In this document: piece by piece, positions 47,181 to 58,800 of the stretch
Numbering within the stretch: position 1 is the stretch's first letter
How the letters are laid out: each line of letters starts with the position of its first letter
From: Gamsiella multidivaricata
Taxonomy: Eukaryota; Mortierellomycota; Mortierellomycetes; Mortierellales; Mortierellaceae
DNA length: 64,000 bases
Direction of reading: 5' to 3'
NCBI RefSeq assembly: GCF_025024155.1
Contig: NW_026251742.1
Coordinates: 248,001-312,000, forward strand
Translations under genes and position numbers: made by a program
Notes under the pieces: generated by a model
What the model saw: the letters and a program-made list of their open reading frames with translations, nothing else
Databases searched by the model: none
What the model was told of the DNA's origin: nothing

Positions 47181-47302
47181 TCAGGATCAACAGCGCCGCA
47201 ATCAGACGGCTTCTCTGACGCTTCCTTCCAAGGCTTCCATGCGTACTGCTTCATACTCTATAGTGGTGTATCTACAGTATCCTTTTTTTATTTTTATTAT
47301 CA

Positions 47303-48805
47303 TTATTCAGGGACTACTCCGGTGCCGAGCATATCGAGTGGCCACTTAGGCGCAATGTCTATGTCGTAGCAATCCACAAGGCCCCGCTGGTACCGTTCCA
47401 GCCCTGTCCATGCAATCATCACGGCATTGTCTGTACATAGCTTTGGAGGTGGGCAGATTACCTGCACTGGTCGTCTTGCCCTGGCCGTCTCCGTCACACC
47501 CGAAGACGTTACTGCTTCCATTCCTACTGCTGAAGGCCCCAGTCCCGGCCCTGCTGAAGTAGTGAGGACTGCTGAATGTTTCAAAGGGTTTGACAGCTCG
47601 TACTCAAACCTTTGACACACTTCATCCATCATCGCCCTCAAAATCATATTTCGACCAACGCCCCCACTGATCACTAAGCTGGATATCTGAACTCCTTGCT
47701 CCCGACAATCCACAAGCCCTTGCTCCACCTTTTGGCACAGATGTGTCAACGCGCAATGTTGAAATCCTGCTGCCAGGTCTCTCTTCTTCTTCTCGTCCAT
47801 GACACCTCCGGGATCGCTCGCCTTTTCCTGGTTGACGATCCTGGTCACTGCGCTCTTGAGACCCGCAAAGCTAAACTTCATCTTTCGCTTGTTGGTTCGA
47901 AGACTCATCGGGATTGGCAATTGATCCAGGTATCTTAAAGGTGTTTGTGATCCTTTTGCAAACTCTTCTAGACTGGCACCTGGACCTCCAGCACGACCCG
48001 GCAGCCACGGTATATCGAGCTCACGCGCTGTCTTGTCAAACGCCTCGCCAACAGAGTCATCCACCGTCGTAGCCAGTGTCGTGTATCGATCCACAGAGTG
48101 GGCGACAAGCAATAGTGTGTGCCCACCTGAGACCAAGAGGGTTAAAAACGGAAAAGACGGATACGGATCTGCTCCAAGCAATTTCCCTGGTGAGTCTGGA
48201 TCTTTAGTCGTCAGGCGAGCTGTGAGTGCGTGCGCTTCCATATGATGCACACCAATTAACGGCTTGTTTAATGCGGCAGCAAGGGTTTTAGCCGCATTTA
48301 ATCCGACTCCAAGACAGTGGGCCAGTCCAGGACCCCTTGTTACAGCTATGACGTCGATCTCCTGAATACCACGCTCACCCAGCCCTGCCTTTTGGATAGC
48401 CTCTTTGACGACCTCGGGTAGGTTGCGCATATGAGCGTGGTGGGCGAGTTTCGGGACGATGCCACCCATGGGCTCGTGCAAGTGATGCTGTGTGCGAAGC
48501 ACCTCTGATAGGATCTGGCGTTCGGAGGTGACGATAGCAGCACATGTGTCGTCACATGAGGTTTCGATGCCTAGGGCGATCAATGGTCGTTGTTTCGTCG
48601 TCGCTGATATGGCAGAGGTTATTGCCGAGAGCGTGGTATGATGGGCGGGAGAGTTAGAGGGCGTCGAGGACGGCGAGGAGCTGATCAGCCGTGATTGAAG
48701 GAGAGCTAGATGTGGAAGTGATCTGCTGAGAGTCTTTGCTGAACAAAGACAAGGTGATGCTCTGAAACGAGCTCGGGCGAATCGGTGTAGCAGTGCTGCT
48801 TCCAT
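47303..48805 (-). CDS. QRI7: Mitochondrial tRNA threonylcarbamoyladenosine synthase (Qri7/OSGEPL1)
   Basis: Kae1/TsaD-family enzyme that transfers the threonylcarbamoyl group to A37 of ANN-decoding mitochondrial tRNAs. Single exon, 500 aa. The N-terminal 70 residues are Arg/Ser/Ala-rich without acidic residues, a presequence that points to the mitochondrial rather than the cytosolic KEOPS paralogue. The ASKHA core follows: LGIETSCDDTCAAI (about residue 78), HHMEAHAL (metal-binding His pair), LTLLVSGGHTLL, DDSVGEAFDKTAREL, KMKFSFAGLKSAV, VISGGVGRN and CTDNAVMIAWTG. All hallmark residues are present. A Ser/Thr insert in the C-terminal half (GPGLGPSAVGMEAVTSSG) lengthens it relative to the yeast enzyme. 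The stop codon lies 48 bp before the first ATG of the Fanzor relic. Confidence 0.95.
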   Translation of the reverse strand: MEAALLHRFARARFRASPCLCSAKTLSRSLPHLALLQSRLISSSPSSTPSNSPAHHTTLSAITSAISATTKQRPLIALGIETSCDDTCAAIVTSERQILSEVLRTQHHLHEPMGGIVPKLAHHAHMRNLPEVVKEAIQKAGLGERGIQEIDVIAVTRGPGLAHCLGVGLNAAKTLAAALNKPLIGVHHMEAHALTARLTTKDPDSPGKLLGADPYPSFPFLTLLVSGGHTLLLVAHSVDRYTTLATTVDDSVGEAFDKTARELDIPWLPGRAGGPGASLEEFAKGSQTPLRYLDQLPIPMSLRTNKRKMKFSFAGLKSAVTRIVNQEKASDPGGVMDEKKKRDLAAGFQHCALTHLCQKVEQGLVDCREQGVQISSLVISGGVGRNMILRAMMDEVCQRFEYELSNPLKHSAVLTTSAGPGLGPSAVGMEAVTSSGVTETARARRPVQVICPPPKLCTDNAVMIAWTGLERYQRGLVDCYDIDIAPKWPLDMLGTGVVPE

Positions 48806-49792
48806 GATGAGAATCAGCCAAGGGATCGATCGTTGGAGAAGATGAAGTTGAAATTCAGGAACGCCCCGGGCGTTGGTGTCTGGTACAGCACGATACTCGG
48901 TACAACAGTCTGCGTCACATGATGAGAGGCGCCAGGAACGAGGAACGCTAGCCTTCTTTCTCTTATGCTCGCGAATCGGACGAAGCCTGACAAGGTCTTT
49001 GCCAGTTCGGCGGCTACCAAAAAAAGGGAGGAGAAAAGTAGGCCGCCAGAAGCACCCCTACATGGAGGTACATACATCGCGATAGCCAAAGGCTTTAAAG
49101 AGCACGGTTTAGATGATACAAGGCGTGGGATATGAAGAGAAGTGAAAATAGTCAGGCATGTGGAGAAGGGGGACATGGGTGTTGTTGCTGCATCTGCAAT
49201 TGGACCGTGAATGTTCTTGCAGCAGCAACAGGAACAGCAGCAGCAACGCCAGGAGGAGCACCCACAGGAACTACCAACCACCAACCATCACCCTCGCAAT
49301 CCGCAGACACAACAAACTGCTCATATTGCATATGAGAGCAAAAGTACTAAAAGATCCTTCCCAGGGCAGGCTGCTGTTGTTGAAGCTGTTGTTGAAGCTG
49401 TAGAACGGGCTGGACTCGGCACAGTTCAACTCAACTGGACTCGCTTGGCAGGACTCTTTTTTTAGCAGTTCTTCAACATTCGGCATCCTAATCTACCTTC
49501 TCATCCAACCACTTTCCCTCTCCACTCGACACTCATTAACTGCCTGAACGATCACCGCATCCTGCTCTGTTCCCCTTCTGGCCTCCCTCTCCCTCACTCA
49601 GTCTTATTTAGATTTTCTGGAGCGTGAAGTGTGCAGCGTGCAGCGAAGTGTGCAAGAGTTTAGGATCCCCTTTTCACCCAGGGCCAACCCCGCTACCCCA
49701 TCCCCCGCGATTACCAACACCCCTCTTCCAGAACCTCGGCTCATCATCCTTACACTCTCTGTCTCTTCTCCTCTTCCACTCTGTTTGTCGCC
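48806..49792. promoter_or_regulatory. Divergent region between QRI7 and the SEC7-PH gene
   Basis: No gene supported. CAG/CAA repeats occur at about 49210-49260 and TTGAAGCTGTTG repeats at about 49378-49400. A pyrimidine-rich leader (about 49690-49790) runs up to the SEC7-PH start codon. Confidence 0.5.
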
Positions 49793-52700
49793 ATGGACTC
49801 CTCGGACCTCAACTGTAAGTGATCACCCTCGTGCTCCTCGCCCTCCCGCATTTCTTTTAAATAATGACATGGTCAAATAAGCAATAAGAGCAGGAGCTGG
49901 ATTTTAGAGCAGGAATAGGACTGATTCCACACTACCCCTCGGCATCAATTGGAGGATAACCTTGTTTGTTGAGCGAGGAAAGAGAGCTTGAACTCTGCTG
50001 GATAGAGTTGCTGGCGGTGTCACCCAGGTTGAGTGCATGATAGCAGGACAAAATGAAGACATCGGATTGGACTCTGGCCAATGCTCAGTCGAACGACTCC
50101 ACCTAAAAAAAAAGAGAGAGGCCAATCGAGGACCACGCCTACTTACATGCCTGCGTGCTTGCGTATCACAAATATGCAGTCCAGGCTCGTGGAGGAAACG
50201 AAGGAGGGGCAATAGCAATAGCACAATGGGCATGGACATGGACATGGACATGGACAATAGCAGCAGTGGTTTCTTATTACTGCATGCTACTATCTAGCAA
50301 ACCTATATATGTTTTTGGACACATTTTCTGCGACGCGTGTGTGGTTACGAGCGTGCTACATATTACTGCACATCCTCTTATTTCGCCACCCTGCAAAGGC
50401 AAAAGTCAATCGCACTCCCTGGAACAGCCTCACTAACACGCCATCCTCTCTTCACCTACTTCAGCCTCGCAGCGTCGGCGGCAGTCCACCATCATCTTCC
50501 CGGCCGCAGCCACCTCGTCGTCCTTTGTACTTCTCGACGATTCTGCATCTAGTTCTCATCTCTCGTCGTCCTCCAACACCCCAAAGCCGCCCACACCCTC
50601 TCTATACAGCACTGGAAGCAGTAATAACATTAGCAACAGTAATAATCGTAGCTCGATCGGCATCTGGGGCGGAAGCAAATCGGCTGCCAGCTCCCCTAAT
50701 TTAACTAATATGAGCAAGAACAACGACTTTTTCGGGCCCTATCCTTTTCAAGGTGCAGCCTCAGAGATAGGATCAGCATCAGAGATGTCTAGATCGGGGT
50801 TAGGCAAAGGTACAGAATCAGCGTCTGGATCAAAATCTGAATCTGGAGCAAGGATAGGAACCGATGCAACAACAGGATCCGCTTCGAATGACCAAGGCAC
50901 TTCAAGCAGCCCTACCTCCTTTCAGCAGCGTCGTAAGCGGAGTGAAAGCATCGGAGGAGGAGGAGGTTTCAAGGTGAGTGCTTCTCAAAGTACCCTTGCC
51001 TTTGTCAAAGTGCGCAGCTTGGGTGGTCATCAAGCACTCACAAGTACATTTCTTTCTTGTTCGGCGGATTGCTACCGTTTAGTCCACCGCAGGAACTATT
51101 ACAAGGATAGTCCGCAAGAGCAGCAGCAACTTCTTGCGCAAACTCGTGAAAGTAAATATTCGCTGATATGAAGTAACATCGCAAACGAGGTTCATGGAAG
51201 CAGAGTTACCACAGCTCAATTGACCCATTGTTATTAACTCACTTCCAAAAAACAACCAGAGCTTTGACGACAGGGATGCGCCCCCAATCCCGGTGATGCC
51301 GTCCCACAATAACAATAGCACTGTCAGCCACCAATCCGACTCTTCGGCCACAGCCAGCATAAATAACTCTGTTATATCCAGCACGACCACTGCCTTTGCG
51401 TCGGCGGAACTCCCTCCATTGACGCCAACGAACCAAAATATGGGGTTTGAACCCTTGGAAAACGACCCATCCATGTAAGAGAGTGCTGTCCTCTATCTCA
51501 GGGGGCAAGGGCGAGATCATGAGTGGAAGGATAAGCAGGAAAAGATTAGACTTTTAGTCCAAACTCATTAACTTCGGTTTTGTATTGTCGCCGCTGCCTT
51601 TTGATAGCTCGGGAAATGACATCGACGAAAAGCTGACAGCAGGCGAACATCAGTTTGGACAGAAGCAGGGCCTTTTGCATCCTGAATCTGCAGCACATCC
51701 CATTCCCATTCGGAAACCATCAAAGTCGTCGGATCTTGATATAGAACTGGACCAAGAGCTGTCCAACTCTGTCTCGACAGTGGAATCTTGGTTAAAGAGA
51801 TCTCAGGGGGAAGCAGAAGAATCTGCGGCCGCAGATATGGCTATTCCTACTACATCAACGACGACCGCTGATATGGATATCATCCCGACAACCAAATCTA
51901 CATTACCAACCTCTACCTCCAGCACGAACACTGCAAATCCCATAAACACCAAAGGCTCTGAAAAGTCGCGACGTCCTTCACATGCGTCCTCTACAGTGTC
52001 GACCATTGATGATGACGATGGCTCTGACGGTGAAGACATCCGTGTACCCATGTCTGCCCTGAGCCTGGGAGCGAACAGGCTGTCGAGATTGTACGAAGCA
52101 GAGTCCATGCAGTTGACGCAGTCAGAAACATCCCTTTATTACTCCACAAAGTCCACCATCGAGGACGAGACAGATCTGCAAGGTGGCCATGGAGGATCAA
52201 GCAGCAGCACTGTACATAAAACGACTTCGTTGGCGGCCAATGCAGCCAGGAATTCGATCCGCTTTTCAGAGTTTGGACTGATGCCGCCGTCGTCGCCCTC
52301 CAACAACAGCACCGATCTGCCCTTAATATTAAATTCTGCCCGCCGGCCTGAAAAGCCTCTACCCCCCAGACCCGTTTCGCTATTTATACCACTCAGTACT
52401 TCGACGACCTTTACCATTACGGAAGATCACGTTGCGAAACCGGAACACGGCCATACAATCGAAACCTCGCTTCAAACACCAGTCTCATCAGCGCATGGTA
52501 GCCCTGCATCGCTGAGCACCCATCGCCGATCCTCTGTTAGCACACCGCTTCCTTCCTCAATGGAATTAACGGAAAATCATTTGGCAACGCCGACCAGCAA
52601 TAATACCCTTAGTGTGTCAGGGTCCAGAGTTTCGACTGGAATGCGGCCAGCTACGATCTGTGTCAGCCCTGAGGAAGCAGGCAAGTTAGCGCCTGTTGCA

Positions 52701-55588
52701 GTTTCGGTCACGATCAGGCCGCTGGCATCATTGGACATGTTCTTACCAGCATCTGAACCGCAGGAAGAGTCCCCAGAGGCTTTAGCACAACGAACTGGTA
52801 ACCGGTGTTTTCAGGAAGACAATACATTCTTGCGCCGGGACGAGATCTCGATTTTTTTGGGGCAGCCCAAGCCATTCAACCGGCGCGTGCTGCGTTACTA
52901 CATGAAGCACTTTGATTTCTCGGGCAAGCGACTGGACGTAGCCTTCCGACAGCTCTGCCAGAAACTCATGCTCAAGGGCGAAACCCAGGAGGTGGATCGT
53001 ATCCTGGAGGGGTTTGCGCAACGGTTCATCGACTGTAATCCGCAGTCGGTCTTTGGATCCAAAGATGTGGTCCATGCGATCACGTACTCCATTCTTTTGC
53101 TCAACACAGATTTGCATGTTGTCCAGCAGTCCAGCTCCAGCAAAATGTCGCGCTCCGCTTTCGTCAAGAACACATTGCAGGCAGTTCAGCAGCAAGCAGT
53201 GCAGCAGCAGCAACAGGATGAGAGGGCTTCAGAGGAACTGAGCGCTCACGGTCTTCCGTTCACAAGATCTGCGACCGGGGATTCCAGTCTTCACGGCTCT
53301 GGAGGGAAGAAAAAGACTCCGAGCGTAAAGAGCTGGAAATCGGGCACGTCACATCAAAGCAAGACCTCGAAAATGGGTCCGGATCCCAAAGCAAATGGAG
53401 GTCATGGAAACGGCAAGTGGTGGATGAGTGAACTGGAGTCGCTGCTTAAGGATATTTACCACACAGTCAAACACAATCAGATCCTATTGCCGACATCAAA
53501 AACCACCTCGGCTACGGCACCAACCACACCAACGCCCCCAGGATTCCCACATTCGATATCGGGATCTTCGCTCAGCTCGAGTAGATCGAGTCCGGGAGGC
53601 GGAGCTGGGAGACTGTCGAGACAAGTTCAACCGACCTCTCTTGCTCTGGCTGACTCGAACCATGCATCACTTGCTGGGAGCCAATCCAATCCTGGAACTG
53701 AGCGCACGAGGTCCTTGATCGGCGCCATGGGACGGCGCAACTCGGTTAATGCCAGGAATAAGCAGCTACGACAGGATGCTATGCAACGACTGAATGCGGC
53801 CCAGGCTTCAGAGGGAGGGTCACCCTCCACCTCGCCATCATTACCATCCTCCGCACGCTTTGGCGAGACCCTTACAGGCGAGGGAAGACCAGGGAACAGT
53901 GGCAACAGAGGCTTGTCGACACTAACCCTGCCGTCCTCGTCCTCGTCCTCTCAGGTCCACTATCATTTGGCGGGTTCGCCCTTACCCTCCCCAGTCTCGA
54001 GTGTCTTTTCCCAGCACGAGATCCAAATCCGCCCGCCTCACTATTCAGAAGGGTCTATAGGAACAGGCGGAGGAGGCAACCCTAGTCATCGAACCAGGTT
54101 CCGGATGGAGGGCATCCTGTTTAGGAAACACCTACTAGAGCGCGCCGACAAGAAGGCCTCACACCGCGCATGGCGTCAACTCCTCGTCGTGCTTGATCAA
54201 GGCGGTCTTTCTCTTTTCCGGGCGGATGGCCAGCTAGGCCAAGCGTTTGAGGAACAAGGGATTCTATTTGATGAAATTCGGTTACAACACACAATTACCA
54301 ATATTCTGCCTCCGCCCGGATACTCGTCCTCTAGACGACATGTATTTGCGGTGCAGTTGTACACGGGCGCTGTATACCTCTTCCAGGCAGCAACCGCGCG
54401 TGAATGTGAAGATTGGGCAAGGATCTGCAATTATTGGGCCGCGCGAACCTCTAAGGAGCCCCTGCCTGGAGGGGTCATCAACATGGATTATGGATGGGGC
54501 CGGTCCCTAGAACTACTTGCTAACAACACGTCAGATGGAGCCGCAGCGGCAGCAGCAGCAACAGGAGAAGGAGGAGGAGAAAGATCGGGACATAACAATA
54601 CGATGATCTCGACCACGTCTGGCAACTCAATCCTGTCCTCCTTGTCGACAATGTCCACGTCTGTCTATGCGGCCTCGTCTTCGGTCATGCCTAGTAGCGT
54701 CAACAACTCCAGTGGCAGCAGCCTTGCAATCCCGACCTTAACAGCGCCATTGTCGTCTGCTGTTTCGGAGGACGACGACGCAAAGTCCGTAAATAGTTCG
54801 ATTCACGCCGGAGTCAGTTTCTTGCACCACCCGCCACCACTCCCTACTCCTGCTTCATCATTAACATCCACAATATCCTCATCTACAGCTCCTGTAAGTG
54901 GCGGTGTGGGCACTGCAGCTGTGAGTTCCGCAGTCTCAACCACGACCGCCGTTGCCAGCGGACCTGTCGGATCAGGACCAGGATCAGGATTGGGTACACC
55001 TTATAGTTTTGGCAACTCGGGTGTGGGCAGTGGGCGATCTGCATCAATCAAATCCACATCTTCGAAGCATAGCAGCACAGGCGGGGCAAGCATTCCTTTG
55101 GGGGATCGCGTCGTGCTCTTTGAATGGACGCCTCCCCTGCCGACTATGAGCATGTCTCAGTTAGCAGAGGAGGAGCAATGCGAGGCTTTGAAGCGATACG
55201 TGGTAGGACTCGAGGCCGAGATGGAGGTTCATCAGGAGCATAGGATCCCAATGATGAAACTGGTAAGTCTCCACGGATATCTTTCTCTCCTTTAGCTTCT
55301 GTGTCTCGCCTCATTGGATTCACTCAAACCTAACTCTTTCTTCTTTTGCTTTAGTTCTTGCCAAAATCTCACAACTATGCCAAGGCCTTTAACAACTGGG
55401 AGAGGCGATCGCGCCATCTTCTCAAAGAGATGGTCAAGTACCAGATCTACGTCGAGTGCCTAGAGCAGTCCCTTCAGTTCCAGCGTGAGGAAGAGGCGAC
55501 TTTGGAGGCTGAGCTGCAACATCTCGAAGTCGAAGACGACAATCTCGATGATCATGATGATACCATCGAGTCAAGCGACGCGAAGTAA
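49793..55588 (+). CDS. SEC7-PH ARF guanine-nucleotide exchange factor
   Basis: ARF-GEF resembling the Syt1/Yel1/EFA6 group, which activates Arf GTPases at the plasma membrane or endosomes. Exons: 49793-49814, 50465-50973, 51083-51151, 51260-51474, a long exon from about 51561 to 55262, and 55355-55588. The first intron (650 nt) is unusually long. A Ser-rich N-terminus leads to the SEC7 domain at about 52770-53150. It has FLGQPKPFNRRVLRYYMKHF, LMLKGETQEVDRILEGFAQR (catalytic Glu in GETQ) and ITYSILLLNTDLH. After a Gln/Ser linker comes a PH domain (about 54100-54460: RMEGILFRKHLL, SHRAWRQLLVVLDQ, FAVQLYTGAVYLFQA, CEDWARICNYWAA). A C-terminal coiled coil follows (LAEEEQCEALKRYVVGLEAEM). The junction after 51474 cannot be made in frame (see findings), so the model is imperfect there. 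Confidence 0.85.
50228..50257 (+). repeat. GGACAT hexamer repeat in intron 1 of the SEC7-PH gene
   Basis: About four to five copies of (A/T)GGACA, mirrored as Met-Ser repeats in a meaningless antisense frame. Confidence 0.75.
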
Positions 55589-55868
55589 AAGAGCAGTACA
55601 GATACTGATGCTGGACAAGACTAACCAAATAATGCTTAGAGTTGACTTTATTCAAAGCAAATGCCTGATATCCTGAATACTAAAAATATACTATGGTATT
55701 ATGGCCTCGATTTATCGGCGTGAATGAGATATTTTATTTGTGAATAGCCATTATTATGTACATTCCTTCCTTGAAGGACGAGAGAGGTATGGATGAGCAA
55801 GGGTTTAGACCAGACTACTGCGACGATACAAAAAATTGGGTTCTGGAGATATCAATCTTACACCAAGA
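55589..55868. other. Convergent 3' region of the SEC7-PH and FUSC genes
   Basis: AT-rich 280-bp gap between two stop codons. No gene seen. Confidence 0.6.
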
Positions 55869-58800
55869 CTATTCTTTTGAGGATGATCCGTGCTGCGGTC
55901 CATGGTGCGAGGGACGATGCGAAGCGTCTCGTGTCTCTCTCTCGGCTATATTTTGCACAGGGATCATGTGCAGCGGCAAAGGTGCCTCTGGGATCATCCC
56001 AGAACCAAACGGCGTCACAACCACTGGAGACAATGCCAGCCTGTACGGCGACGCATCCGTCGAAACAGTCTCCGGTGGAGAAACTCCATTCCTGGCTGTT
56101 TGTGTGCTGTCCTGGCTCTTGTTGCGGCGGTGATGGTGGCAGAGCGAATGATGCTTATCGCTTATACTGGCGTAACCAATGCTTCCCGTAAGCGACGGTC
56201 GTTTGTTTCCAGAACCTGTAGCTGCATGATCTCCCTTGGGCAAAGCTACCGCTGTTACTCCGGATAGCGTCTCTTTAGTGTGTTGAGCCTTCGTTGCCGA
56301 ACTAGAACTGCTGGCTCCCAATGGGAGCTGGGTCTTGGCTGGAACCACAGCTGCCGCTGCGGAGGGGATCTCGATCACTTGCTGCCCACTCGCCTCCTGT
56401 GCCGCTTGGATTGCCTCCCTGTATCTTTGCGCGTGTCGGTTCCCCAGAAGGCTCTCGTCCATCATCAAAATGGACGATGTGCCCATACAATTGGCTGAGC
56501 TGGCGTGAGGAACCTTTGTGTGCTCGACAGTAGATCCCCTAGACGGGTGAACGCCTGGGGTTGGAGGCGAGACATGGGTTTGATGATCCCCACCCTGCAT
56601 CTTATGCTCAATGCGCTTCTTGCCCTTTGTAGGATGCCGAGCAGAGGACGAGGGACCCACGTTCCCGCCGTGTTGCTCTTTCTTATTCTTATGGCTCAGA
56701 TCTGATGAGTCTGACAAGTCGCCAGACGGAAGTGAGGCAGTTGACGAACATGGCCGATGGGTGGCTGCTGGATTCACAGTGCTTGAAGGAATGATTTGCG
56801 GGTTGATAAGGATCCTCGTTGCGGGTGAAATAGTCAAATCAGGATGGAAGTCCAGTCCCAGTTGCCGTTGCTGCAGGAGCTGTTGCTGTTGCTCAATTTG
56901 TTTCTGCTGCATCTGCAGTTTCCTGTGGAGTAGCAATTGCTGTTGCTGTTGCTCTGCCTGCTGCTGCTCCAAGCGACGCTGTTGTTGGTACAGCATGTCC
57001 TGTGGATACTGCAGCTGCTGGCCAAAGCCAAATGCTCCAGTCTCCGTTCCTGCCGTCGTCGAACTCGAGGCACCGATATTGACCATTGTAGATGTTACTC
57101 TCGAGAGACCAAGCACGCCCCTAGAGAGGTTTCCTTGAAGTCCCGCATGTTGTTCGTATGAACCTCCAGAGGCTGCACTCAGATCAGACCCTGACAGTGG
57201 AGGAAGACCCAGTTGACTGGTGGCGATGGCTGATCCAAGATTCAGCTGATCCTCAGGCATGCCGTATGCATAACAGTTGCCAGACGACACCATTGTCACG
57301 CCAACAAGAGGTTTGATCAGAATTGCAAGCAGTTCTAAGAAGGGAACAATATGGATGTGGCATGATTAATGTCCAGGTCATGACCACCCCTCGCCGGCAA
57401 ACGCAGAATTATAGAAAACATCGACCTTTTACCTAGTTCCTCAATCACTTCCTCCAAGGCGGACGAAAATGCATAGTAGTAAATATAGGTGTAGTGGTCC
57501 TCCCCTGTCATAGCCTGGTGTGCAGCAATCGTCTCTCGGACGTTGTAGATAACTCGAAGTCGCGCTATTCTTGCAGAGGGCAGGTACGGCGGTAGAGCAG
57601 ATTTGGAGGCCAAAGACGAGGACAAAACACTAAAGTAGAGCAAAAGAGCGCCAACCTTGGAAGCAAAAAAGCATTTCGCTGTGTCACCAACATGTCTACA
57701 CAAAGAATCTGGTCGTGTACACGCGACCTCGCGAGTTTTTGCCTTCAGCTTACCATATCGCGTCGATAATAGTTCATGGGGCCAGTCACCAGCTCCCGCA
57801 CCTCAGGCGACAGCAGCTGGGCTGCCATGCGCATCGAGATCATCCTGTCAAGGATATTCTGACAACACTGCACGATCTGATTGTACAACTTCATGGGGAA
57901 CTCCTCCTTGAGTCTTGGTTCTGAACCCGACAGTTCCAAAAGCTCCGAGATCTTGATCAGCTTGGTTTGCAGCTGATGCTCTACATGCTGGAATGCCAGG
58001 CGGTCTGGGTCCATGGCGTTCCGTGAATCCTCAGTCTGGTGTTGCAAACCATCGGTAATAGCAGCACCGCTATCCCCATTGGAACCACCGGTTGTTCCTG
58101 ATTTTTGATCATAGCTGCCGGAACGTCTCCTTCCTCTACCTGCCTGCTGTTGCTGCTTCTGCATACGAGCCTCCCTCTCGGCGCGCTCCACAAAAGAGTC
58201 CTGGAACTGATCTTCCTCCGGATCCTCCCTTTGGAGGGTCTCCTCATTCAGCTCATCGCTCGCGTATCCATTCAGGTCATCCTGCTGGGGCCAATTAGCC
58301 GCGTAGTGAGACTGCGCTCCTTGCTTTTTATCCTGAGGATCTTCCAACAGGAACTTGTTGACCAGCTCTGCAAACAACACGCCCTGTCTACCGATCAAGA
58401 TGGCGATCTCCTTCCTGAGTTCTCGGCGCGCCAGGATTGGCCAGAGTAGTGAGTTCATGATTACCGAGATAATAATTCCGATAATAACTGTGATTGCACG
58501 CTTGTAGCAGACCTGATAAATCGTCTCGGTGGTATGGCCTTCATACATAATGAACGTAATTGACGAGTACGAGAGCAACATAATGATCCCCAGTTTTGGA
58601 TGTGCTGATTCCAAGATCAAAAAGACGCCGGCGAACGCTACGATCACACATAGTAAAGACATCAGATCAGATCCCAGCCAACCACAACAAGCATTAGTTG
58701 ACCAGACCAGATATCGATTTTACTTACCAATGACAAGCATCATGGCACAAATCACATATGGATTCTTGGGTAACGCCAAAAATGTCAATAGCGCCCAAAG

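Larger units (their letters stand above)
45187..47254 (-). pseudogene. Decayed Fanzor (eukaryotic TnpB/OrfB-like) RNA-guided nuclease gene
   Basis: TnpB-family remnant read on the minus strand from ATG 47254 (MKQYAWKPWKEASEK) to the stop at 45187. A CTT/AAG tract (about 47108-47160) has shifted frame between a Lys-run and a Glu-run. Later pieces include AQFLGMLLRHLYSL, GKTQIDQCMRRLIDRVQ, IKILSLDLGQACVVGASA (RuvC-I, Asp codon 46204-46202), YYNLAVKQKAVY, GIESITNIEIRLPPLRGEGAS, RFYNGNNRFKKHKWDAGRAK and KVVIGVGLGKFSTMTRFSSL. After an intact 80-nt intron (45611-45532, gtaagg...catag) come ARSLGYIAVGVNKCY and KKCPTCKQFVGQVEIRRLY. Defects: the RuvC-II Glu position is Lys (AAA, 45495-45493); the second CxxC of the zinc ribbon is a TGA (45423-45421) and a Tyr; RuvC-III reads HCD; further in-frame stops lie at 46015-46013 and 45991-45989; a frameshift lies near 45870. 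No product is expected. Confidence 0.8.

Noticed and set aside
55869..57299. Separate gene for a 476-aa Q-rich protein
   Set aside because: The frame continues upstream to an acceptor at 57335 and joins in phase to the FUSC exon; total length then divides by three. It starts only at a non-ATG codon on its own.
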